Assembly: GCA_036346375.1 (NCBI GenBank)
Contig: CM070503.1
Location: 4,340,001 to 4,404,000, forward strand
Source of the DNA: Guadua angustifolia
Taxonomy: Eukaryota > Streptophyta > Magnoliopsida > Poales > Poaceae
Direction of reading: 5' to 3'
DNA length: 64,000 nucleotides
Below are positions 55,101-64,000 of this stretch, piece by piece. Positions within the stretch are counted from its first letter, which is position 1, and each line of letters starts with the position of its first letter. The translations under genes and the position numbers were made by a program. The notes under the pieces were generated by a model. The model was not told the DNA's origin, did no database searches, and saw nothing but the letters and a program-made list of their open reading frames with translations.

Positions 55101-58100
55101 GCACAGCTGCAGGCGTTGCAGTCACATGAGCTGAGGCACCAGGTTGTGGCTGAGAGCCTAAGATTGCATCGATCTCAAAGGACGCGTTCATTTATCAGGC
55201 TTCAGAGGCCACCATTCCTGCCGCTTGCGGCCTTCAGAGCAATTCTAAATCGGTGAGCGAGATGAGGCCTTCATCATCGCGAGATGGAATCCGGAGGATT
55301 TTCCAACTGTTGCTCCTGAGAACGCTAGACTGTCGCGCAGGTGTGTGCAGCAGCACAGGTGCAGAACAATCAGAAAGACATTTGAATATTACAAGTCATG
55401 CAGTCGTTTTTAGCTGAGAGAGAGAGGGAGAGCTTGTGTGTGTGTGTGTTTTACAGGCTTGCAGCTAGGGATCCAGGCCAGAGACGACCAATTATCTAAG
55501 CATGCAGTCAACCATAAAGCTACAGTGTATCATACAGGCTGAACAGGAGGATTACTGCTTAGTAGTTACTAGTTAGTAATGGCAGTAATTAGAAGAGTCT
55601 AAACCGTTTGCTTATTCCTTGCGAGCAAAGGCCAAAGGCTAAAGAATGACCAGAAAATGCATGCATGGAACTGTAAAAAAAATCTCCGTGCCACGTGCAG
55701 GACAAGAGAAAGAGATTTTGTTGTCAAGAATAATTAATGTCAAAAGTCAAAAAGGTAGGATAACAAGCTTGAATAACAAGCATGCATACAGCATACCTGC
55801 ATACAGGGATGGCAATGGAGAAATTCCCCGCGAGGAGTACATCCCTATCCCTGTCCCTGCGAGACATAAAAATTCCCTGTTCCCTATCCCCATCCCCGGT
55901 TGCAGGGACTGTTTTTTCCCGTCCCCGTCCCCATTTGGGTATGCGGGGAAAAATCCCCGTTTAATACCCGATTAGACATGCTATTCTAAGTTGTTGTCAA
56001 CCAATAAATGGATTAAAAAAACAATCTTTCAAGTTTCAAGTTGAAAGCACATGAATATTCTTTCTTACACAACATAGGAAATAGTTCAACACAACAAAAA
56101 TGAATAAATAAATATACATTATCTTTGAGTCTTAAAAATTTGGTTGACAAATATGTATTTCGGGTCCCCGTCAAGGTCCCCACGGAGAAAAATCCGCCCT
56201 ATCCCCGACGGGGAATGGATTTCCCCATATCCATCCCCACGGGAAACAAAACCTCCTCATCCACGCCCCCTAGGAAATTCCCTACCGGAGAACGGGGAAT
56301 GGAGCCCTATTGCCATCTCTACCTACATGCTTGGTTCACGGCTGTAGTCAACCGTAAATATCTGGAGAACTTGTGTATGGCAATAGTCCACATCTATATA
56401 GCCAGCTACACATCAAACAAGTTGATGTCGACCTCTGAAGTCTGAATCTACATAGCACATTAGCATGCAATGTATGTTGATGACTACCGTGTGTCTGTGC
56501 CAAATGGCTTCAGAGAAACTAAACTGAACATGTTGTGCTATTGATGCTTATAGATCAAGAGTGGGTCCAGAGCTAACTGTGAAGAGGTTAAGCCAGTTGA
56601 CAAGTACATCACTTCTGGTAGGAGTGGCTAATAATAATGACCGAGAAACCGACAGAATCAATAATTCAATACTACACGCATATGGTTTGGTGAATTCGTA
56701 TTCAAGTTTTAGCACTCCAAGGTACATCTGGTTCAGCTATCAATAAATCGGAAAAGTGATACCTAGTAGTATACTCCTACCTATGAATGTAAAAGAAATA
56801 TGAAAAAGTTCCGACAGTTTTGGCAGCGTACTGGTGTGTACTTAGGTTATGTACGTTAGTTATTTATATGAGTAAGCATGCCCTTGGTTTATTAATATGA
56901 CTTCTCTGCCAGAGATCACATTCACAAACCACAGTACATAGTTAGGGCTTATTTATTTATTGTTACTACGGCAAGAACCAAGCATGAAGTTTCCAAGCAC
57001 TGGGTGGCCCTAAATGGTTTTTGTCTGTCTGTCTCCCTCTCTCATGCACACACTATGATAAGCTTTCATACAAAGAAGCAAAACAACAAGGGCAAAGGGG
57101 CCAAAGGATGGATCGAACTTGTCATGTTGCCCGAGCCATGCACTTAGGCAGCGCAGGCAGCAAGCTGCTGCTCCTGCTTCTGCTCGCTCTCTGACTCCTG
57201 AGATGTTATGTTTGTTCAGGCATTGGTGATGTCTTTGCACACATTTACTCCCCTGCATTTACTGCACACCGTACTGCCCGCCCAAACAGTAACCACTTGC
57301 TCAATCAAAACCTTCCACATTATGATCAAACACATTGTCCTTTACCAAGGCAACAACATATCGAAATGAACAAGCTTAGCTCCTTGATGATGATGTCTTC
57401 AGATTGGAGCTTCCTATTCCACATGTGCTACAGTGCTTTACGAAGGCAACAATATATCGAAATGAACAAGCTTAGCTCCTTGATGATGATGTCTTCAGAT
57501 TGGGGCTTCCTATTCCACATGTGCTACAATCTATTAGTATTGAAGGCTCGGAAGAGAATGGAGCTTTCAGCTTTCCGTTAGCTAGCTAGGCGTGTGTGTT
57601 GAGTGACAAGAAGTTTGAACTTTGAAGTGTGTGTCAAAAGCTCTGGAAAGTTGCTTTGCTGGCTTGATCCTTTTAAACTCCAAAAGCTAGTAGCAAAAAT
57701 AAGCGGCTAGCTCATGAAAAGACTCCAGGAATTTTATCTTAATTTGGTCAACACGACTTGGATATGGAATGTATGTGGTACGCCAACAGCGAAGACCAGC
57801 AAGAAACTAGTATAGCGCCGTCCATGGAAAGAAGATCAAAGCAACGAAATGGAACAAGCATGCATACGCAGATCAAACGACACACGAAGAAAGAAGTAGA
57901 ATTGATGGTACTCACCTCCGTTGAGCCAGAGGACGAGGGGCTTCTTGGCCGCGTCGCCGGCGGCCTCGGTAAGCCAGTAGAAGAGCGCCCGGCCGTGCCT
58001 CTCGTTCACCGTCACGTACCCGGAGAACTGCGCGAACGTCACCGGCGGCTGCCCCGGCAGCGCCTCCACGCGGTCGCGCGCCCGCTGATCCTCGCACTCG

Positions 58101-58189
58101 CCGGCAGCAACAGCACCTCCAGCCAGCCACACGACCAAGAAGCTCGCGACGGCAATGCCGCCGGCCATCGCACCAAACCGCCTCTTCAT
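52190..58189 (-). CDS. Serine carboxypeptidase-like protein (S10, carboxypeptidase D type)
   Basis: This is a secreted or vacuolar serine carboxypeptidase. Nine exons join in frame to 467 residues: 57916-58189, 53924-54031, 53741-53836, 53564-53656, 53338-53423, 52831-53231, 52626-52721, 52430-52535 and 52190-52333. A signal peptide is clear (hydrophobic AVASFLVVWLAGGAVAA near residues 13-29). The triad is complete: Ser188 in GESYAG, Asp in VFSGDTDSVVP (387 or 389) and His441 in GAGHEVP. The oxyanion segment LNGGPGCSS and SPAGVGFSYS are intact, and several N-glycosylation sites are present (NGTG, NTTS, NFTS, NATV, NTTG). The GASEEIGPFRI block places it with the SCPL25-28/carboxypeptidase II group and not the acyltransferases. 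Intron 1 is 3.9 kb; the others are short. The substrate is unknown. Confidence 0.95.
54639..54668. repeat. (TC)n(GT)n microsatellite
   Basis: A run of TC dinucleotides passes directly into GT dinucleotides within intron 1 of the carboxypeptidase gene. A second GA/GT-rich run lies at about 55418-55451. Confidence 0.85.
55804..56321. mobile_element. hAT MITE in carboxypeptidase intron 1
   Basis: The left end CAGGGATGGCAATGGAGA and the right end CCCTATTGCCATCTCTA are inverted, matching the element at 35593-36114 (TAGGGATGGCAATGGG). Flanking octamers CCTGCATA (55796-55803) and CCTACATG (56322-56329) match at 6 of 8. The size, 518 bases, equals that of the relative at 522 bases. The interior is rich in TCCCCGT/ACGGGGA words. 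Intronic and non-coding. Confidence 0.85.
57341..57531. repeat. Tandem duplication, 96-bp period, in carboxypeptidase intron 1
   Basis: Two adjoining copies (57341-57436, 57437-57531) share TCGAAATGAACAAGCTTAGC and CTTCCTATTCCACATGTGC with few differences. The unit length is a multiple of three, so an open frame runs through both copies, but this sits in an intron and has no gene features. Confidence 0.93.
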
Positions 58190-58261
58190 TAGACGTACTA
58201 AGTACGCGCTCCAAGAAACTCTTATCCGAATGTTACGAGCTGCGACTGCGAGCGAGCTTCG

Positions 58262-58270
58262 TATATTTAT
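58262..58270 (-). promoter_or_regulatory. TATA box of the carboxypeptidase gene
   Basis: The minus strand reads ATAAATATA about 75 bases upstream of the ATG at 58189. This would place the transcription start near 58235. Confidence 0.55.
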
Positions 58271-61200
58271 CCTTGGAGCTCGCTCGGCTAGCTAGCTAGT
58301 AGAGTGCTGTAGTGGTGGCTGCAATAATGGGGCATGCCGCATGCATTTGGATCGGGTCAGACGATATGGATGCCGCGAGATCTGCAAGAATTTAAGATCA
58401 GTAGAAATGTAGAATTGCGTGCATGGCCTGTGGGGAGAGGACGGAGGGCAGGTGAGCTATGCTATGCTATGCGATGGTATGGTAATTGAGGAGGGAGCCT
58501 ACGCCGCCATTAATACTCCTCCGACCTTGGCTCTGGCTGGCATGCTCGAGAGGGGGACGAGGATCAGGAGAGATCAGCCTGCCTGGGTTGGGGCTGGAGA
58601 GATGGCCAAGGCCGTAAATTAATGCAATGCTGCGCTCTAAACTCTACTGCACACTGCACTACAGTGGTCTCTCCTCTTTCCCTCTTCCTCACGCCACCGC
58701 ATTTTCAGCCTTGAGGAGTATTTGTATGTCCCACTGAATACAAATGTTGCACGATTAATTGTAGCCAGACAGCAATGATACGTAGCAGCTATCAAGCAAG
58801 ATTGACAAGGCAAGGAAGCATGTGCTAGATGAGATCGATAGCCTTGGTAAAGAGCAAGAAATAGATTCAAGATTCAGCTAGCGGTAGCCTGTAACTGGCT
58901 ACAAGTGGAGAGATCCGTTGCTACGAGTATTATTTTACTCGTATTTCTTTGCACTCGGAAATTATTGTGTGCGCAGTGTCCTGATCTCGATCGAACACAT
59001 ATTCTTGGAGGTTGCGACGAGCCCATACCATGCCGCCATCCTATTCCTATCGTCGCGCTCAAACAATCCGTCGTCGAATTTCTTGGAAGATATCAAGGTT
59101 CACATGCAAGATGGCGTAGCCGGATAGCAATGTCGACCCGATCGAGCTCGAATCTTCCAATCCTATTACTGCAAGCCTCTGTCGATCTCCATTGCCCCTA
59201 ACAAAATAGCTCTGCTCTCTTTACTGTCTTACAGCGGATGGGTAGCACAGTACGTATATATCCTTCTGTTCCATTCAAACTAGCCTGTACTGTAGAAATC
59301 CTGGCATAGATAGCGTGTCGTCGCAGAGCTTTCACTTGATTTTTGCCTCTCAAAGACGAGATTTTTGCCAATGTTGAAGGTGGTAATCACACATGTGCGC
59401 AAAAGATTTGACACACGACGCCGCCTGCGCGACATTAAAAACAAATATTTCACGTCACCGCTCAGGAACTACTCGATCTGATGTTTTGACAATTTGACCC
59501 GATAAAACAAAAAAAAATCCATGCTGAGGCCATGAGGGTCCAATTATTTTGATCTGTACTCCGTCCGGATCATTTCCCTTCGCGTTGTCTCTCCCTTCGC
59601 ATTGTCTGTCTCCTTGCGACAAGCAGATAAGAATGATGCCGCTGCCACCGATCATGTCTCTTCAATAGAGTGCAATATATGTCATTCTGAATTTCTGATG
59701 GTGTACTATCCTATGAGTATGATTCCTCCTGAAAAGCATAATTATGGGAGTTGTTAATGGATCCATGCGTTTGCTCTGTCATTAACGGCCTAACAGTTTG
59801 TTGCAAGGAAGTACTCACTTAGCATCTCTGTTGAGAGGCTTGTCGGGGTGTCCTTCCTTTATGTGCTTGATTAATGGTGCCTAGAATATGAGGTGTCACC
59901 CCTTCCAAGATACCACAGCGCTGCACTACACTTTTATTTGCAAAGCAACAACACTGCACTACACAATACACATCTCTTCTACTACTATACTATAGCTAGT
60001 AAACCTGACCACCTCCCCTAGGTAGATCCTGCCTGCCTGGGCCTCACACTGTGCCAAGAATGCCTATGTTTGTTTTGTTCTCTAAATAATGTCATGGAAC
60101 TGTGTGCCTGTTTCATTGTGTCTGTAAAGCACCAGAGATCAGACTAATATTGCAAACTGTGTCATTTTCTGCATGCTCCTGGCCTTATTTGCCATACTTG
60201 GGCCTTCTGTCTTTGCCGTTTGGTTGATTGACAAGTTGCCCTTGGATACCGGCATTGGACACACGATATAATTAGCTCAATGCCAAGCTACTGGTATATA
60301 TAGTACACTACAAACAATTAGTAAGCTCAAGTTAGATTAGTACTGGTAAACTGTACTCACTCCAACACAAAGACATGTGAGCCAGCATATCAGCCTATCA
60401 GGTATAGATAGATCCCCCTATGTAAAGGCTGTTTGTTTGAGACTATAATGAGCCGTATGCTATGGTTATAGGCGTGGATCGCTTCGAGGTGGGCAGAACA
60501 GCAACTCGAGCACTTGGATTAAGCTTTTTTGCATGCAATTGATGGAGAGTGAGACCGACCTGTGAATCTGTGCTGAGGGTAGGAAGGGAGTAGGACCCTG
60601 CAGATATCTATCTATATACTGTATCTCTGAACTTTTTGGATAGCTGAAACTAGACTTTTTGCTTGCATAGGCCAAGGCCAGAAAAGCGGCTTCCATTTCA
60701 AATTGTTTAGGAAGCTGGTCCGTACGCCAAATGTTGGCACAGGAATTCACAGCCATTTTATTGCTTTGTTTTCTTGTGAGAATGACATTTTATTGTTTTT
60801 GAAAAGCCAGTAAACCCTCCAAACGATCAGCTTTTAAGTTACTTTGATATAAGATAGAAGCTATATATAACTAATAAAAATAAAAAACTAGATATAACAT
60901 TCTTTTGCAGCTTATTATAAAAAGAAAATAGCTATTTGCTAAACGACCTTTTATTAAAAAAAACTTCACCTACTTTTTAGCCTAAAAGTCTAAAAGACAA
61001 ATTTTTAGAAAAGCTACGCTCCCCGAACATACACTCAGTATAGTTCTCACTAAAAGCATGTGTTCAGACCCACCTGTTAATCGATACCAGTAGTGTGACT
61101 GACTGACAGGGGGCAGGTGATTTGCACACATCGGTGTGGTCGACGTTCTAGTCACGGCCAGTATTTGGTAACGATTTTTGTGAACTAAACAGTACTAGAG

Positions 61201-61339
61201 ACTTTTTTATTGAGATCTGACACTAACGATGGAACTGCCATTCCAAGGTGACATTTGCAACCAAGTGAGATCAAACGTATCTGGATTCTGAAACCCCAAG
61301 CTAGCAGCAAAACATGCGTCACACCAGAAGCCTCCATTT
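58271..61339. other. Intergenic, no gene recognised
   Basis: This is mostly AT-rich sequence with short open frames of no clear identity. A T/A-rich patch at 60790-61025 looks like worn MITE sequence (CTCCAAACGATCAGCTTTT), but its ends could not be paired. Confidence 0.45.
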
Positions 61340-61642
61340 GAGAAATTTAACGTGCATTATACTAATAGTATATAATAGGTAGTAGGAATTAGATTTAGCC
61401 ACTGATTTATTAAGGAATTTTACTATTCTACTACTTGAAGGAGGTACAAATAAATAGTAGCTAATCTGATTCATTAAGTTGAATGGGTAGTAGAAATTAG
61501 ATCCAGCCATTGATTTGTTAACTGAAGGAATTTTAATACTCTACTACTTGGAGGAGGTATAAATAAATAGTAGCTAATATGATTTATTGAGTTGAAAAGA
61601 ATAAACGGTCTATATTAAATTTAGTGTATCGTAGAGGAGCTC
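61340..61642. mobile_element. hAT-type MITE with internal tandem repeat
   Basis: The left end is GAGAAATTTAACGTGCATTA and the right end, reversed, GAGCTCCTCTACGATACAC. Both match the two ends of the element at 6897-7511. Flanking octamers are CTCCATTT (61332-61339) and TTCCGTTT (61643-61650), 6 of 8 matching. Inside, a 108-base unit is repeated in tandem (61378-61485 and 61486-61597), starting GGTAGTAG and including AATAAATAGTAGCTAAT. Confidence 0.78.
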
Positions 61643-61650
61643 TTCCGTTT

Positions 61651-62612
61651 CTAGAATAGGATAGCATCATAACATAAGGCAGCAGAAGAAAGGAGGAGCT
61701 CAGCTTGGTTTGCATGCAAATGTAATGGCCCTTTATTTAGTACCCCCATGGCTCAACTTTCAGCACCATGAACATTCATGAGACGGTTATTTCTTCAGGA
61801 AAGAACATGGATCATGCATGCATGGAAGTACGCATGGTGTTATTACTCTTTGAAAGCCTGAAAGGCGAGGCACACCCAGATGCACAGGGCGCCCTGTGCC
61901 CACAACACATGCTCGCATTCATCTCCAATTGCGGGGAGCAGACAATCCACGTGCAAGCATGCACACTAGACCCTGAAAAGGAGGCTTTCCTTTTGGAACG
62001 GCATGGAAATCAACTGCTGAATGGTCGGAAATACAATGAAGTGTTCTTTTTGTTACGTTGATCAGATGAACAGCATTTCAGACGTGGAAGGCAGAATCTC
62101 CATATAGTAGAAGTCCTCGATGCTATTGGCCATGGCATGACTGATCGATCGAGAGATTCACACGAGCGACAAGCGTTGCTGGACTGACGAGGACAGCCAG
62201 GTCTGGACCTTGTGGTGTCTGTCCGGTCGATCTGTGCCCTCCATGTTGCTCTCACAACTGGCAGTGCTAATTCTGCATATACGTACACACATATATCTGG
62301 GACTGGGAATCATGCTGCGTGTCGATTTTCTGTTGTTCATATACGCGAGAACATCGAGCTGTGTCGATTCCATTCCATGTCGTCCAGGTTACAGTTCCTG
62401 CACGCATACTGCGTAGTGCACAAACTAGGAGCTAAGCTTGACACGACAGAAGAATTTCCTTTTGCTGTTTTTGCATCTCGCGCGCTGTGTATAGAGGATT
62501 GATCACCAGGGTACCTGGAACGTGATTGCAAGTGGCTAGGAGTTGGTTGTGAAGGAGGAAACATGCACGTACGTACGCTGCACATCTCGAACGTGCTACA
62601 TGTCCGACGAGT
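61651..62612. other. Intergenic, no gene recognised
   Basis: An open frame of 97 codons at 61768-62061 (plus) has no recognisable domain, and no codon-use or homology argument supports it. Nothing else was seen. Confidence 0.45.
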
Positions 62613-62884
62613 TGTAACATCCCTTGGGTCTCGGTGGAACTGAGAGGATGAGACCTAATTTAGGGTTGGGGAGAAAGAACTCAGAGAGAGGAGAGAGAGT
62701 AGAGGGCAAGAAATCTATTCATTCTCGTGGTCTTTTCCAGCCAGAGGCTCTTAGCTTCTTATACCGCTAAGTTTAATTGTTACATCTCAGTATTCAAAGT
62801 TACATGGGCTTAATCGCACTTACAGCCCAACAAGCCGGTATGAACTCAGTTGCTAATAAGCTCTCCCGACACTTGGTCGTCACA
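62613..62884 (-). mobile_element. Lone LTR with adjacent purine tract, minus orientation
   Basis: On the minus strand it starts TGTGACGACCAAGTGTCGG, directly after the purine tract AAGAGGGGGGAG (62885-62896), and ends GGGATGTTACA. The order tract-then-LTR marks it as a 3' LTR of an element pointing left. Only a few bases of internal sequence (CTTGAGACAAGCCGTTTCTC) remain before LINE sequence begins near 62930. It contains a TATA-like TATAAGAAGC on its own strand. The class is unknown. Confidence 0.7.
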
Positions 62885-62929
62885 CTCCCCCCTCTTGAGA
62901 AACGGCTTGTCTCAAGCCGGTGTCAAAGG

Positions 62930-64000
62930 AATTAAAGGAAGGTCTATTCAAGATTGTCCGCTTTGGTCTTTTGAATATATCCATCTCTGTCATTGTTCCA
63001 ATGAGAAAATCGTGCTTATCAAACTTGACTTTGCTAAAGCTTTTGATACAATTGAACACAACGCCATTATCTCCACGCTCAAAGCTTTCGCTTCTCTACG
63101 ATGATGGATTTCTTGGATGAAGGATATTTTAGGCTCTGCTTCTACTTGATTTTATTGAACGGCGTTAAAGAACTTCGTTCAAATGCAAGAGAGGAGTGAG
63201 GCGGGGTGACCCCATATCTCCTCTTTTATTTGCCATTGTCATGGACTTGCTTTAAATCATTCTTAACAAAGCTAAGCTCCTGGGGATTCTCTCGTTGCCT
63301 CTTAATTTGGATAATCAGACTGATTTCCCTATTATTCAATATGCCGATGACACGATTATCTTTGCTAAAGGTTCCCAGAAAGAAATTTTCATGCTCAAGG
63401 CTCCATTACGATCGTTTACTAATGCTATCGGGTCTGAAAATCAACTTTTCAAAATCTTGTATCTTTGCCTATCAATTTGTCGACGGATGAAATTGATTGC
63501 CTTGCTGGTGTCTTTGGTTGCAAAGTTCAATCCTTCCCCTTCACTTATTTGGGATTGCCAATGGGTCCTCTCAGACCTCAGATTAAGGACTTTGAAACTT
63601 TGGTTAATAGGATTTCTAGAAGAGTTTCCTCCTTCTCCTCCCTGCTTTCGTATGGGGGTAGGCTTCAGCTTGTCAACTCTGCCATATCTTCCATGGCCAC
63701 TCTTGCGTTATGCTCTCTTAAGCTTCCGGTCGCCATCATTAATAGAATTGACAGGATTAGGAAAATCTCATTATGGGGGAAAATTGAAATTAATGGCAGA
63801 AGCAAATCGCTCATTAAATGGGATAAGGTGTGCAGGCCTAAGAACAGTGGCGGTCTGGGGGTGCTTAATTTAAGGACCTTTAATAATGCCCTCTTGCTCA
63901 AATTTTTACACAAATTCTTCGATAAAAAGGACACTCCTTGGGTTCAGTTGGTTTGGTCCTCTCATTATCATTCTAATCACCGCAAGTCTCTCGGAAAAAA
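62930..64000 (+). pseudogene. LINE reverse transcriptase remnant (runs off the right edge)
   Basis: The sequence encodes plant L1-type RT blocks in order: KLDFAKAFDTIEHNAI (about 63020), a GDP-S-PLLFA-like block near 63205, the catalytic QYADDTIIF with YADD at 63340-63351, and a region resembling RRVSSFSSLLSYGGRLQLVNS and INRIDRIRKISLWG near 63630-63775. The blocks lie in several frames, with stops between them, so the copy is dead. Unlike the LINE at 5033 it keeps YADD. It continues beyond 64000 and its 3' end was not seen. Confidence 0.88.

Noticed and set aside
57010..57581. Open frames inside carboxypeptidase intron 1
   Set aside because: They lie between exons 1 and 2, one depends on the 96-bp tandem repeat, and neither has recognisable domains or splice context.
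61768..62061. A 97-codon open frame starting MNIHETVISSG
   Set aside because: No domain, paralogue in the window or promoter support; a frame of this length is expected by chance in 64 kb.
1..64000. tRNA, rRNA or other structural RNA genes
   Set aside because: I saw no cloverleaf with A and B box signatures and no rRNA-like block on visual reading; a covariance-model scan was not possible.

Overview
The window is nuclear DNA from a flowering plant, almost certainly a grass (Poaceae). The evidence is GC-rich first exons, GT-AG introns that let whole genes be spliced in frame, closest recognisable relatives among rice-type proteins, and a dense load of MITEs, LINEs and LTR elements. No prokaryotic or organellar features were seen. 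The species cannot be named from the sequence alone.

Six protein-coding genes are supported. From left to right they are: a POLAR-like cell-polarity protein (minus, cut by the left edge); a UBP23/25-type ubiquitin-specific protease (minus, 12 coding exons, 10851-16757); a class II formin with PTEN-like, proline-rich and FH2 parts (plus, 17 coding exons, 21534-29855, with one apparent frameshift); a chloroplast-type leucine aminopeptidase (plus, 10 exons, 38440-44484); the mitochondrial copper chaperone COX17 (plus, 51418-51651); and a serine carboxypeptidase-like protein (minus, 9 exons, 52190-58189), convergent with COX17. They are independent housekeeping or regulatory genes, not an operon or cluster. 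Exon boundaries were placed by hand; in every complete gene except the formin all exon phases add up to an uninterrupted frame.

Between and inside the genes lies a layered set of transposons. Many of their boundaries can be fixed by target-site duplications. Clear cases are a 5'-truncated LINE (5033-6708); four hAT-type elements in three families with 8-bp duplications, one carrying a GC-rich non-transposon segment (6897-7511); a foldback element with a perfect 10-bp duplication (48375-48703); solo LTRs in the COX17 upstream region and, probably, in LAP intron 7; and a Copia element downstream of the formin that itself holds a 1.36-kb solo LTR with a ~109-bp minisatellite and a hAT MITE. The Copia 5' end and the adjoining formin 3' flank are tandemly duplicated. 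The right edge holds a lone LTR in minus orientation and a decayed LINE reverse transcriptase that runs off the window.

I found no convincing new multi-gene system. The observations most worth checking are the tandem exon duplication in the protease gene, the hAT element with captured-looking sequence, the formin frameshift and GC-AG intron, the nested Copia locus, and several long hairpins that could feed small-RNA pathways.
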